A DNA stretch of 64,000 nucleotides from Afipia sp. P52-10. Lineage in GTDB: Bacteria; Pseudomonadota; Alphaproteobacteria; Rhizobiales; Xanthobacteraceae. The stretch's first letter is position 1, and every line of letters begins with the position of its first letter. The notes below the pieces were generated by a model. That model was given only the letters and a program-made list of their open reading frames with translations, made no database searches and was not told where the DNA came from. Positions 41,068 through 51,129 of the stretch are shown here, piece after piece. The position numbers were made by a program, and so were the translations under genes. Location of the stretch: assembly GCF_000516555.1 (NCBI RefSeq), contig NZ_AZSJ01000003.1, positions 1,220,746-1,284,745 on the forward strand, written 5' to 3'.

Positions 41068-43860
41068 ATGGACATGGCCGCGACAAAAAATGCACCTGCG
41101 GGCGACGACGGCTTCGACCCGGTGCGGATCGGTGCCGACATCGACGCGCTCGCGGAGACACACGCAGGCCGCGACGACGACTTTCGCACGGCCATCACCC
41201 AATTGCTCAAGGCCGAGCTGGCCAATGGCCGTGCGGCCGCTCAGGAACAACTGCTGAAGGACCGGCACGGCCGGCGCTGCGCCGAGCGGCTCTGCTTCCT
41301 CCACGACAGCATCATCGGCCTGCTCTACGACGCGGCGACCAAGCACCTCTATAAGAGCCTGCTGCCGTCGGATTCCGAGCGGATGGCGATCATCGCCACC
41401 GGCGGCTACGGCCGCGGCCTGATGGCGCCGGAGTCCGATATCGATCTGCTGTTCCTGCTCCCCTACAAGCAGACCGCGTGGGGCGAATCCGTGGCCGAGG
41501 CGATCCTCTACTGCCTCTGGGACATGGGCCTGAAGGTCGGCCACGCCACCCGCTCAATCGACGAATCGATCCGTCAGGCCCGCGCCGACATGACGATCCG
41601 CACGGCCGTCCTCGAGACCCGCTTTCTGGTCGGCGATCAGCAGCTCTACGACGAGCTGGTGACCCGCTTCGACAAGCAGGTGGTGCAAGGCACGGCGGCC
41701 GAATTCGTCGCCGCCAAGCTCGCCGAGCGCGAGGAACGGCACCGCCGCGCCGGCCAGTCCCGCTATCTGGTCGAGCCGAACGTGAAGGATGGCAAGGGCG
41801 GCCTGCGCGACCTGCATACGCTGTTCTGGATCTCGAAATATGTTTACCGCGTCCGCGACACCAGCGAACTGGTCGATCGCGGCGTGTTCGATGCGCAGGA
41901 GTACCGCACGTTCCGCCGCTGTGAGGACTTCCTCTGGTCGGTCCGGTGCAACATGCACTTCCATGCCAAGCGCGCGGAGGAGCGGCTGTCGTTCGATATC
42001 CAGCGCGAGATCGCGCTGCGCCTTGGCTACACCTCGCATCCGGGGATGCGCGACGTCGAGCGCTTCATGAAACACTACTTCCTGATGGCAAAGGACGTCG
42101 GCGACCTGACCGCGATCCTGTGCGCCAAACTGGAGGATCAGCAGGCCAAGCCCGCGCCGGTGTTGAGCCGGATGATGGCGAAGCTGCGCCCCTCGCCGAA
42201 GCGGCGGCTGCGCGATAGCGACGATTTCGTCGTCGACTACAACCGCATCAATCTCGCCGCGCCGGATGTCTTCCAGCAGGATCCGGTCAACCTGATCCGC
42301 ATCTTCCGCCTGGCGCAGAAGAACAATCTGGCTTTCCACCCCGACGCCATGCGCGCCGCAAAGCGCTCGCTCAGCCTGATCGATCAGGACCTGCGCGAGA
42401 ACAAGGAAGCCAATGCGCTGTTCATCGAGATCCTGACCTCGAACGACGCCGAGATCGTGCTGCGGCGGATGAACGAAACCGGCGTGCTCGGCAAGTTCAT
42501 CCGCACCTTCGGCCGCATCGTCTCGATGATGCAGTTCAACATGTATCACCACTACACGGTCGACGAGCACCTGCTGCGCTGCATCGGCATCCTTCAGGAC
42601 ATCGAGCGCGGCGGCAACGAGGAGTTCGCGCTGGCGAGCGACCTGATGCGCAAGATGCAGCCGGAGCATCGCGTCGCGCTCTACGTCGCCACCTTCCTGC
42701 ACGACATCGCCAAGGGCCGCCCCGAGGATCACTCGACTGCTGGCGCCAAGGTGGCGCGGCGGCTCTGCCCGCGACTCGGTCTGAGCCCGGCCGACACCGA
42801 GCTGGTGGCCTGGCTGATCGAGGAGCATCTGACGATGTCCACGGTAGCGCAGTCGCGCGACCTGTCGGACCGCCGCACCATTGAAAACTTCTCCGCCGTG
42901 GTGCAGTCGCTCGAGCAGTTGAAGCTCTTGACCATCCTGACCACCGCCGACATCCGCGGCGTCGGTCCCGGCGTCTGGAATGGGTGGAAGGCGCAGCTGT
43001 TGCGCACGCTCTACTACGAGACCGAGCCGGTGCTGACCGGCGGCTTCTCCGAGGTTAACCGCTCGCAGCGGATCGCCGTCGCCCAGACCGAATTTCGCGA
43101 AGCGTTCAAGGAGTGGCCGGAGGCCGAGGTCAACGCCTATGTCGCCCGCCACTATCCCGCATACTGGCTCAAGGTCGACCTGGCCCAGAAGATTCGCCAT
43201 GCCCGCTTCATCCGCGCCAGCGAGGAAGCCGGCCACAAGCTGGCGGTGAATGTCGGTTATGACGAGGCGCGCGGTGTCACCGAGCTGACGATCCTCGCCC
43301 CCGATCATCCCTGGCTGCTGTCGATCGTCGCCGGGGCCTGTGCATCGGCCGGCGCCAACATCGTCGACGCGCAGATCTACACCACCACCGACGGGCTCGC
43401 TCTCGACACCATTTCGATCTCGCGCGAGTACGATCGCGACGAGGACGAGGGCCGCCGCGCCACCCGCATCGGCGAAACCATCGAGCAGGCACTGGAAGGC
43501 CGCGTGCGGCTGCCGGAAGTGTTGGCACGGCGCGCCAACACCCGCACCCGGACCAAGCCCTTCACCGTCGAACCGGACGTCACGATCAACAACCAGTGGT
43601 CGGAGCGCTACACGGTGATCGAGGTGTCGGGCCTCGACCGCCCCGGCCTGCTATATCAACTCACCACCGCGATCTCGAAGCTCAACCTGAACATCGCCTC
43701 GGCGCATGTGGCGACCTTCGGCGAGCGGGCACGCGACGTGTTCTATGTCACCGATCTGCTCGGCGCGCAGATCACCGCGCCGACACGCCAGGCGGCGATC
43801 AAGCGAGCGCTGGTGCACCTCCTCACCGAGGGTGGCGAGGCGGGACGGCCGGCGGCTTGA
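41068..43860 (+). CDS. glnD: PII uridylyltransferase/uridylyl-removing enzyme GlnD
   Basis: 930-residue nitrogen sensor that uridylylates PII (GlnB/GlnK) when glutamine is low and removes UMP when it is high. Nucleotidyltransferase domain: GGYGRGLMAPESDIDLLFLLP (G-G-x...D-x-D). Middle: the EPNVKDGKGGLRDLHTLFWI motif. HD phosphohydrolase: HHYTVDEHLLRCIG, FLHDIAKGRPEDHS. Two C-terminal ACT domains (VTELTILAPDHPWLLSIVAGAC and TVIEVSGLDRPGLLYQLTTAI) sense glutamine. I chose ATG 41068 (MDMAATKNAPAGDD) to match the family's length of about 930; ATG 41011 and a longer open frame precede it. Confidence 0.96.
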   Translation: MDMAATKNAPAGDDGFDPVRIGADIDALAETHAGRDDDFRTAITQLLKAELANGRAAAQEQLLKDRHGRRCAERLCFLHDSIIGLLYDAATKHLYKSLLPSDSERMAIIATGGYGRGLMAPESDIDLLFLLPYKQTAWGESVAEAILYCLWDMGLKVGHATRSIDESIRQARADMTIRTAVLETRFLVGDQQLYDELVTRFDKQVVQGTAAEFVAAKLAEREERHRRAGQSRYLVEPNVKDGKGGLRDLHTLFWISKYVYRVRDTSELVDRGVFDAQEYRTFRRCEDFLWSVRCNMHFHAKRAEERLSFDIQREIALRLGYTSHPGMRDVERFMKHYFLMAKDVGDLTAILCAKLEDQQAKPAPVLSRMMAKLRPSPKRRLRDSDDFVVDYNRINLAAPDVFQQDPVNLIRIFRLAQKNNLAFHPDAMRAAKRSLSLIDQDLRENKEANALFIEILTSNDAEIVLRRMNETGVLGKFIRTFGRIVSMMQFNMYHHYTVDEHLLRCIGILQDIERGGNEEFALASDLMRKMQPEHRVALYVATFLHDIAKGRPEDHSTAGAKVARRLCPRLGLSPADTELVAWLIEEHLTMSTVAQSRDLSDRRTIENFSAVVQSLEQLKLLTILTTADIRGVGPGVWNGWKAQLLRTLYYETEPVLTGGFSEVNRSQRIAVAQTEFREAFKEWPEAEVNAYVARHYPAYWLKVDLAQKIRHARFIRASEEAGHKLAVNVGYDEARGVTELTILAPDHPWLLSIVAGACASAGANIVDAQIYTTTDGLALDTISISREYDRDEDEGRRATRIGETIEQALEGRVRLPEVLARRANTRTRTKPFTVEPDVTINNQWSERYTVIEVSGLDRPGLLYQLTTAISKLNLNIASAHVATFGERARDVFYVTDLLGAQITAPTRQAAIKRALVHLLTEGGEAGRPAA

Positions 43861-43874
43861 CGCCATGGGCGCGT

Positions 43875-43900
43875 CCTGAGACGGTCACCTGAGACGGCGG
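43875..43900. repeat. 13-bp tandem duplication before the DUF1304 gene
   Basis: CCTGAGACGGTCA (43875-43887) followed by CCTGAGACGGCGG (43888-43900), identical in the first ten bases. It fills half of the 51-base glnD-DUF1304 spacer; the second copy contributes bases to the region just ahead of the start. Confidence 0.6.
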
Positions 43901-43911
43901 GGGAAGCAAGA

Positions 43912-44277
43912 ATGGCGTTGGTCGCGGACCTGTTGGTGCTGCTTGTTGCGTTGCTGCACATCTATTTCCTGGTGCTGGAGATGATCCTCTGGACCAGGCC
44001 GATTGGCCTGAAGACCTTTCGCAACACGCCCGAGCGGGCCGAAGCGACCGCCGTGCTCGCCGCCAATCAGGGGCTCTATAACGGCTTTCTCGCAGCCGGG
44101 TTGATCTGGGCGCTGGCCTATCAGTGGCCGCTCTCCGCCCTGCACATCAAAACCTTCTTTCTCGGCTGCATTATCATCGCCGGCGTCTACGGCGCCTATT
44201 CGGTCAGCAAGCGAATCTTCTTCGTCCAGGCACTACCGGCCATCGTCGCGCTCGCGCTGCTCTGGATCGCGCGCTAA
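43912..44277 (+). CDS. DUF1304 family membrane protein
   Basis: 121-residue protein with four membrane helices: VADLLVLLVALLHIYFLVLEMILW, NGFLAAGLIWALAYQWPL, FFLGCIIIAGVYGAYSV and ALPAIVALALLWIA. The family signature ALLHIYFLVLEMxLW, the KTFRNTPE loop and AANQGLYNGFLAAGLIW are exact. Function unknown. It lies 51 bases after glnD on the same strand, and the upstream 13-bp duplication suggests slippage in the spacer. Confidence 0.92.
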   Translation: MALVADLLVLLVALLHIYFLVLEMILWTRPIGLKTFRNTPERAEATAVLAANQGLYNGFLAAGLIWALAYQWPLSALHIKTFFLGCIIIAGVYGAYSVSKRIFFVQALPAIVALALLWIAR

Positions 44278-44451
44278 CGCTCGCCTCGCCGACCGGACCT
44301 CACCGGGCTTGCACGTTCCCGTGCGCGGCCTCGAGGGGCCTTGCGCCGCCGCAACCACACGCTCAATATCGGCGGCATGGGTCAGCGATGCGCGCCATGC
44401 CATCCGCCCCAACAACAAGAACAATGCAACAGATCAACGGGAGACGTCCGC

Positions 44452-45672
44452 ATGAAGGCTCGCCTGCTTCACCTGGCATTGACATCAGCGCTTGCAATTG
44501 CGCTCGGCGGCCCGGCCGCTTACGCGCAAAAGAAATATGACAGCGGTGCGAGCGACACCGAGATCAAGATCGGCCAGACCGCGCCATTCTCGGGCCCGGC
44601 CTCCGCCTACGCCACCATCGCCAAGGTGCAGGCCGCCTACATGCGGATGATCAACGACCAGGGCGGCGTGAACGGCCGCAAGATCAACCTGATCCAGTAC
44701 GACGACGCCTACAGCCCGCCGAAGACGGTGGAGCAGGTGCGCAAGCTGGTCGAGAGCGACGAGGTGCTCTCCACCTTCCAGCTCGTTGGAACGCCCTCTA
44801 ACGCCGCCGTGCAACGCTACCTGAACCAGAAGGGCGTGCCGCAGCTGTTCGCCGGCACCGGTGCGGCGCGCTTCACGGACCCGAAGAACGCCCGCTGGAC
44901 CATGGGTTTCAACCCGAGTTACCAGACCGAGGGCCACATCTACGGCCAGTATATTCTGGCCAACCATCCGAACGCGAAGATCGGCATCCTCTATCAGAAC
45001 GACGATCTCGGTAAGGATTACGTCGCCGGCTTGAAGGAAGCGCTCGGCGACAAGGCCGCGTCGATGATCGTCGGCGAGGCCTCGTACGAGACCACCGACC
45101 CGACCGTCGATCCGCAGATCATCCGCCTGAAAGCGCTCGGCGCCGATCTGCTCTACGACATGTCGACGCCGAAGTTTGCAGCCCAAGCGATCAAGAAGGC
45201 GGCCGAGCTGAACTGGAAGGCCGTGCATATTCTCGACATCAACGCCACATCGGTCGGCGCGGTGATGCTGCCGGCGGGCGGCGAGAATTCGAAAGGCGTG
45301 ATCAGCGTCAATTATATCAAGGACCCGCTCGATCCGACCTGGAAGGACGATGCCGGCATGAAGAGGTTCATGGCCTTCATGGAGAAGTACTATCCGGAAG
45401 GCGACCGGACCTCGAACTTCAACGCCTATGGCTACATGACCAGCGAACTGCTGGTGCACACGCTGAAGATGTGTGGCGACGATCTGACCCGTGAGAACCT
45501 GATGAAGCAGGCCACCAGCCTTCAAAACGTCCAGCTCGATCTGCTGCTGCCGGGCATCACCGTGAACACCTCACCCACGGACTATCGCGTCAACAAGCAA
45601 CTGCAGATGATGCGCTTCAACGGCGAGCGCTGGGAAGGCTTCGGGCCGATCATCGGCGCGGGCGGGAGCTGA
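44452..45672 (+). CDS. ABC transporter substrate-binding protein (branched-chain amino acid/LivK type)
   Basis: 406-residue periplasmic binding protein. A signal peptide (KARLLHLALTSALAIALGGPAAYA) precedes IKIGQTAPFSGPASAYATIAKVQAAYMRMINDQGGVNGRKI, the typical Peripla_BP_6 start. Later motifs include QYDDAYSPPKTVEQVRKLVE, FAGTGAARFTDP and NDDLGKDYVAGLKEALG. No permease or ATPase genes adjoin, so it is an orphan receptor. Relatives in Bradyrhizobium bind aromatic acids as well as branched-chain amino acids. ATG 44452 has GGGAG upstream; the open frame runs to 44341 with no family match. Confidence 0.92.
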   Translation: MKARLLHLALTSALAIALGGPAAYAQKKYDSGASDTEIKIGQTAPFSGPASAYATIAKVQAAYMRMINDQGGVNGRKINLIQYDDAYSPPKTVEQVRKLVESDEVLSTFQLVGTPSNAAVQRYLNQKGVPQLFAGTGAARFTDPKNARWTMGFNPSYQTEGHIYGQYILANHPNAKIGILYQNDDLGKDYVAGLKEALGDKAASMIVGEASYETTDPTVDPQIIRLKALGADLLYDMSTPKFAAQAIKKAAELNWKAVHILDINATSVGAVMLPAGGENSKGVISVNYIKDPLDPTWKDDAGMKRFMAFMEKYYPEGDRTSNFNAYGYMTSELLVHTLKMCGDDLTRENLMKQATSLQNVQLDLLLPGITVNTSPTDYRVNKQLQMMRFNGERWEGFGPIIGAGGS

Positions 45673-45710
45673 CCGCGATCGCTCTCCGAACGCCTGCCGC
45701 GACGATGACA

Positions 45711-45736
45711 CGAGCCCGGAGCCTGCTCCGGGCTCG
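45711..45736. terminator. 12-bp-arm palindrome between convergent genes
   Basis: CGAGCCCGGAGC (45711-45722) and GCTCCGGGCTCG (45725-45736) are perfectly complementary around a 2-base centre. It lies 39 bases past the binding-protein stop and 33 before the stop of the convergent DUF1330 gene. It likely blocks read-through both ways, though no T-run follows. Confidence 0.55.
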
Positions 45737-45768
45737 CCCATCGGAGCCAATGGCGGGGCCGCAAGGGT

Positions 45769-46197
45769 TCAACCGGGAATCTCGCCAAACGTCTTGCCGA
45801 CCGGAAGCGGCGCGAGGCGCACCAGCCGCGAATCCGCGACCGCCGCCTGCCGGTGCTTGACCGCCTCGCGATAGATTGGATCGCGGATCATCTCCACGAA
45901 AGCCGCAACGCTCGGGTACTGCGCAATGAAGCAGTGATCCCAGGATTCGTCCGCAGGTCCGGTCAGCATCAGTTCGAACCGGCCCTGCCAGACGATGCTG
46001 CCGCCGACCCGCATGAAGACCGGCCCGCTCTCGCGGCCATACGCGGCATAAGCTTCCGCACCCGTGGCGTCGCGTCCGTCCGGATAGTTCGCTTTGGTGC
46101 GCAGCCGGACCAGATTGAGCATATGGATCGGTCCCGGACGATCGCTGGTTCGGAATTTGGCAAAGGTCTCCTTCGTCGGATCGATGTAACCGCTCAT
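45769..46197 (-). CDS. DUF1330 family protein (dimeric alpha-beta barrel)
   Basis: 142-residue cytosolic protein of the DUF1330/ferredoxin-like dimeric-barrel type. The pattern PIHMLNLVRLRTKANYPDG, then TGAEAYAAYGRESGPVFMRVGGSIVWQGRFELMLTG and WDHCFIAQYPSVAAFVEMIRDPIYREAVKHRQAAVADSRL, is characteristic. Relatives are uncharacterised or heme/small-molecule-binding. I use ATG 46197 because GGAGG precedes it with good spacing; the open frame continues 28 codons upstream to 46281 without similarity. Confidence 0.85.
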   Translation of the reverse strand: MSGYIDPTKETFAKFRTSDRPGPIHMLNLVRLRTKANYPDGRDATGAEAYAAYGRESGPVFMRVGGSIVWQGRFELMLTGPADESWDHCFIAQYPSVAAFVEMIRDPIYREAVKHRQAAVADSRLVRLAPLPVGKTFGEIPG

Positions 46198-46399
46198 GCG
46201 CTGGTCCTCCATTTTACCATGAAGCTTAAGACAGGACCGCCGTACGCCGCCACCGCCGCTCAGAAAATCTCGCGCCATCAAGATGATGGACGATCGCCTC
46301 CAAAAAGGCCTAAGCCGCCGTTAACCTCTGCTTTACGCGCCTTTAAACCCCGGCGGCTAGCGTGCGGGAGATGGTGCACGGGTCTGGGTTCGTTTGCGT

Positions 46400-48613
46400 A
46401 TGGTCTGGGGACGGCGAAACAAAGCGCCGCGGCAGGAACCGCGATTTGGCGTCACCGGCTCGCTGTCGGATCTCCGCCTCACGCGCGAGGACCGCGTGGC
46501 GGCTGCACCCAGCGACGACGAGGTGCCGGTGAGCAAGCGCAAGAGCGCCAGCAGCGGAAAGCCGAAACCAAAGCCCAGCGCAACCCACAAGAAGAAGCGT
46601 TCGCGCAGTGGTCGTGGCCTGTTCGGCAATATGATCTATTGGACTGCGGTGCTCGGCCTCTGGGTCGCGATCGCGATCGTCGGCGTGATCGTCTGGGTGG
46701 GTGCGCACCTGCCGCCGATCCAATCGCTGGAGGTGCCGAAACGACCGCCGACGATTCAGATCGCCGGCATGGACGGCACCATTCTCGCGACACGCGGCGA
46801 GATGGCCGGCACCAACATCGCACTGAAGGACCTGCCTGCCCATCTGCCGAAGGCGTTCATCGCCATCGAAGACCGTCGCTTCTACTCACATATGGGCATC
46901 GACCCGATGGGCATCGCCCGCGCGGTGGCCGCGAACGTGATGCATCGTGGCGTCTCGCAAGGCGGTTCGACGCTGACGCAGCAGCTCGCCAAGAACCTGT
47001 TCCTCACGCAGGAGCGCACGATGATGCGCAAGCTGCAGGAGGCGGAACTCGCCCTGTGGCTGGAGCATAAATACTCCAAGGCGGAAATCCTCGAGCTCTA
47101 CCTCAACCGCGTCTATTTCGGCTCGGGCGCCTACGGCGTCGAAGCGGCGGCGCAGAAGTACTTCGGCAAATCAGCGCGCGCCGTGACACTAGCGGAATCG
47201 GCGATGCTCGCCGGCCTCGTCAAATCGCCGTCGCGGCTGGCCCCGAACCGCAATCCCGAAGGCGCCGAGCGCCGCGCCCGCACCGTACTGCGCGCGATGG
47301 CGGAGGCAGGTTTCATCACCGAGGCGCAGGCGAAAGCAACCATCGCCAATCCCGCCTATGCGATGAAACCGGCCGGAGCCGGCACCATCAACTACGTCGC
47401 CGACTGGATCGTCGACGTGCTCGATGACCTGGTCGGACAGGTCGAGCAGAACATCGTGGTCGAGACGTCGATCGATCCGAAACTGCAGAGCGTCGCCGAG
47501 GCTGCGATCATCGATGAACTCGCTGCCAAGAGCGTGAAGTTCAAAGTCACCCAGGGCGCGCTGGTGGCGATGACGCCGCGCGGCGCGGTGCGCGCACTGG
47601 TGGGCGGCCGCAACTACGCCGACAGCCAGTTCAACCGTGCGGTCACGGCCAAACGCCAGCCGGGCTCCGCCTTTAAGCCGTTCGTGTACCTGACTGCGAT
47701 CGAGAACGGATTGACGCCGGACACGCTGCGGCAGGATGCGCCGATCAACGTCAAGGGCTGGACACCGGAAAACTACACCAAGGAATATTTCGGCCCGGTG
47801 ACGCTGACCCAGGCGTTGGCGATGTCGCTCAACACGGTGGCGGTGCGCCTCGGCCTCGAAGTCGGCGCGAAAAACGTTGTACGCACCGCACATCGGCTGG
47901 GCGTCGCCTCGAAGCTCGAGCCAAACGCATCGCTTGCGCTCGGCACCTCCGAGGTGACGCTGCTCGAACTGGTCGGCGCTTACGCGCCGTTCGCCAATGG
48001 CGGCCTCAGCGCAACGCCGCATGTGGTGGAGCGGATTCGCACCGCCGAGGGTAAAACGCTCTATAAGCGTCCTGCCGAGTTGTTCGGCCAGGTGGTCGAT
48101 ACGCGCGCGGTCGGCATGATGAACGCGATGATGCAGGAAACCCTGCTGTCCGGCACCGCCCGCAAGGGCGAAATTCCGGGCTGGCAGGCAGCAGGCAAGA
48201 CCGGCACATCGCAGGATTTCCGCGACGCCTGGTTCATCGGCTACACCGCCAACCTCGTAACCGGCGTCTGGCTCGGCAACGACGACAACTCGCCGACCAA
48301 GAAAGCGACCGGCGGCGGCCTGCCGGTGGAGGTCTGGACCCGCTTCATGCGCGCCGCCCATCAAGGCGTGCCGGTCGCTGCGCTGCCGGCGAGCAACACC
48401 GGCGGCGGCTGGTTCACAGCAGCTCCGGCCGCGCCACCGCCGTCACAGCAACAGCAGCTACCTGTCCAAACCGCGGTGCCGATGTCGCCCCCGCCGCCGA
48501 TGGCCTCAGGCAATGGCGGCGCCCGCACCGCATCGACGCAAGGCTCGCAGCGCCCGGTCGCCGAACTCGGCATCGACGGCTGGCTGATGGACCGGCTGCT
48601 CGGCCGCCCCTAA
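46400..48613 (+). CDS. Class A penicillin-binding protein (PBP1A type)
   Basis: 737-residue bifunctional cell-wall synthase. A 75-residue basic cytoplasmic N-terminus (KRKSASSGKPKPKPSATHKK) and one membrane helix (about 78-102) precede the GT51 domain with AFIAIEDRRFYSHMGIDPMGI (catalytic Glu) and GGSTLTQQLAKNLFL. The transpeptidase domain has RQPGSAFKPFVYLT (SxxK), SLN in AMSLNTVAVRL and AGKTGTSQDFRDAWF (KTG). The last 90 residues are Pro/Gln/Ala-rich. ATG 46400 is preferred over TTG 46394. Which of the several class A paralogues it is (mrcA, pbpC or other) cannot be set. Confidence 0.94.
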   Translation: MVWGRRNKAPRQEPRFGVTGSLSDLRLTREDRVAAAPSDDEVPVSKRKSASSGKPKPKPSATHKKKRSRSGRGLFGNMIYWTAVLGLWVAIAIVGVIVWVGAHLPPIQSLEVPKRPPTIQIAGMDGTILATRGEMAGTNIALKDLPAHLPKAFIAIEDRRFYSHMGIDPMGIARAVAANVMHRGVSQGGSTLTQQLAKNLFLTQERTMMRKLQEAELALWLEHKYSKAEILELYLNRVYFGSGAYGVEAAAQKYFGKSARAVTLAESAMLAGLVKSPSRLAPNRNPEGAERRARTVLRAMAEAGFITEAQAKATIANPAYAMKPAGAGTINYVADWIVDVLDDLVGQVEQNIVVETSIDPKLQSVAEAAIIDELAAKSVKFKVTQGALVAMTPRGAVRALVGGRNYADSQFNRAVTAKRQPGSAFKPFVYLTAIENGLTPDTLRQDAPINVKGWTPENYTKEYFGPVTLTQALAMSLNTVAVRLGLEVGAKNVVRTAHRLGVASKLEPNASLALGTSEVTLLELVGAYAPFANGGLSATPHVVERIRTAEGKTLYKRPAELFGQVVDTRAVGMMNAMMQETLLSGTARKGEIPGWQAAGKTGTSQDFRDAWFIGYTANLVTGVWLGNDDNSPTKKATGGGLPVEVWTRFMRAAHQGVPVAALPASNTGGGWFTAAPAAPPPSQQQQLPVQTAVPMSPPPPMASGNGGARTASTQGSQRPVAELGIDGWLMDRLLGRP

Positions 48614-48737
48614 AAACATCCGGCTCCGCAAGCCAGACGTCCCCTCGATTTGCGCACGATGCAGATTCGTCGCGCACGCCGTTTCCGGCGAACTCCCACG
48701 CGCTTGAGACACGCTTAGAAACCGTGCCAGGCCATCC

Positions 48738-49556
48738 CTACTCACTCGCTCCATAGCGGTGCAGGTCGTTGCCATGCTGAGTAAGCCAGGCCTTGGCGCG
48801 CTCCATCTCTGGACAGATGCCGGCGACAACGCGCCAGAACCGATGCGAATGGTTCATCTCGACCAGGTGCGCGACCTCATGGGCGGCGAGATAATCCAGC
48901 ACGAACGGCGGCGCCAGGATCAACCGCCACGAGAACGACAGCGCCCCGTCCGAATTGCACGAGCCCCAGCGGCTCGATTGATCACGCACGCCGAGACGCA
49001 GGATCTTGACGCCCAGCGCTTCCGCATGAAGCCGCGCCGCGGCGGCGAGATCGCGGCGCGCCTCGCGCTTCAGATAGTCCCTTACTCGCCGCGCCATGTG
49101 CGCAGCATCGCCGGCGACGCACAACAGGAACGTGCCGTCCGCAGCCGTCTCGACCCAGACCGTGCCGCGCATCTGCGGACGATGGATGATGCGATGCGGT
49201 TCGCCGCGCAGCGGCACCACGGCGCCATCCGCGAACGGCGTACCGTCAGGCAGCCGCTTCAGCCGCTCCGCGAGCCAGGCGCCGTGCCTCTGTGCGAACA
49301 CCTTCGCATCGGCGAGGCTGCCGCGGAGCGGCATCGACAGGATCGCCTCGCGCTGGGTTGCGTGGATGCGCAGGGTGTACCGGCGGGCTTGCCGGACGCG
49401 CTTCACCTTGACCGGATAGATCACGCCGTCCTGCTCGACCGCAATCGCCTGCGGTGCGGGAGTGCGCGGCTCGACCGCGCGAACGCGCTTGCGTAGCGCA
49501 TCCGGCCGCCGCAGGAACGGCAGCCAGCTCAATCCATGACGTGCATCGGACGACAT
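48738..49556 (-). CDS. YgjP-like M48-type metalloprotease (DUF45)
   Basis: 272-residue protein with the YgjP/SprT-like zinc metallopeptidase fold. The zinc motif is HEVAHLVEMNHSHRFW (HExxH...H) near the C-terminus; ahead of it are RDQSSRWGSCNSDGALSFSWRLILAP, a strong family signature. The N-terminal half has the VKVKRVRQARRYTLRIHATQREAILSMPLRGSL beta domain typical of the family. No signal peptide; cytosolic. Substrate unknown. It converges with the PBP1A gene. Start ATG 49556 gives a length slightly above the usual 240 because of a 35-residue polar N-terminus. Confidence 0.9.
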   Translation of the reverse strand: MSSDARHGLSWLPFLRRPDALRKRVRAVEPRTPAPQAIAVEQDGVIYPVKVKRVRQARRYTLRIHATQREAILSMPLRGSLADAKVFAQRHGAWLAERLKRLPDGTPFADGAVVPLRGEPHRIIHRPQMRGTVWVETAADGTFLLCVAGDAAHMARRVRDYLKREARRDLAAAARLHAEALGVKILRLGVRDQSSRWGSCNSDGALSFSWRLILAPPFVLDYLAAHEVAHLVEMNHSHRFWRVVAGICPEMERAKAWLTQHGNDLHRYGASE

Positions 49557-49629
49557 GCTGCGACTATAGCGCAGACAGCGATTCGGTGCAGGCGAGACGT
49601 GACAGACGTCCCGCCCGACGCCTCAGGGG

Positions 49630-50982
<1,353 letters not shown>

Positions 50983-51037
50983 TGTTCCGTCCTAATTATC
51001 CCCTTTTGCAGCGCAGCATAATGAAGACAGCTTGCAG

Positions 51038-51066
51038 GCCCGTCAATGACGGGCGGCGTTTTATTT
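51038..51066 (+). terminator. Terminator-like hairpin oriented to the plus strand, upstream of phaZ
   Basis: GCCCGTC (51038-51044) and GACGGGC (51048-51054) make a perfect 7-bp stem with a 3-base loop, followed by GGCG and TTTTATTT (51059-51066). It reads as a rho-independent terminator on the plus strand, although no plus-strand gene ends near it. On the minus strand it sits between the ABC permease stop and the phaZ start. Confidence 0.5.
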
Positions 51067-51129
51067 GGCGTGGTTAGCCGAAAGTTTCGGCAGTCACGCG
51101 CAGAGCTGCGATGCGTTAATAAGGGCTGT

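Noticed and set aside
40864..41544. Minus-strand frame whose last 17 codons (RARYGKLAKELKELGYS) look protein-like and stop within the CTAG repeat end
   Set aside because: Most of it mirrors glnD; the short tail is suggestive of a lost element gene but cannot be assigned to any family.
41554..43308. Long open frame antisense to glnD (584 codons)
   Set aside because: Covers the GlnD catalytic, HD and ACT regions; composition is Asp/Gly/Leu/Arg-rich as in mirror frames; no motifs.
46394..46399. TTG start for the PBP1A gene
   Set aside because: The ATG two codons downstream in frame is simpler and makes no domain difference.
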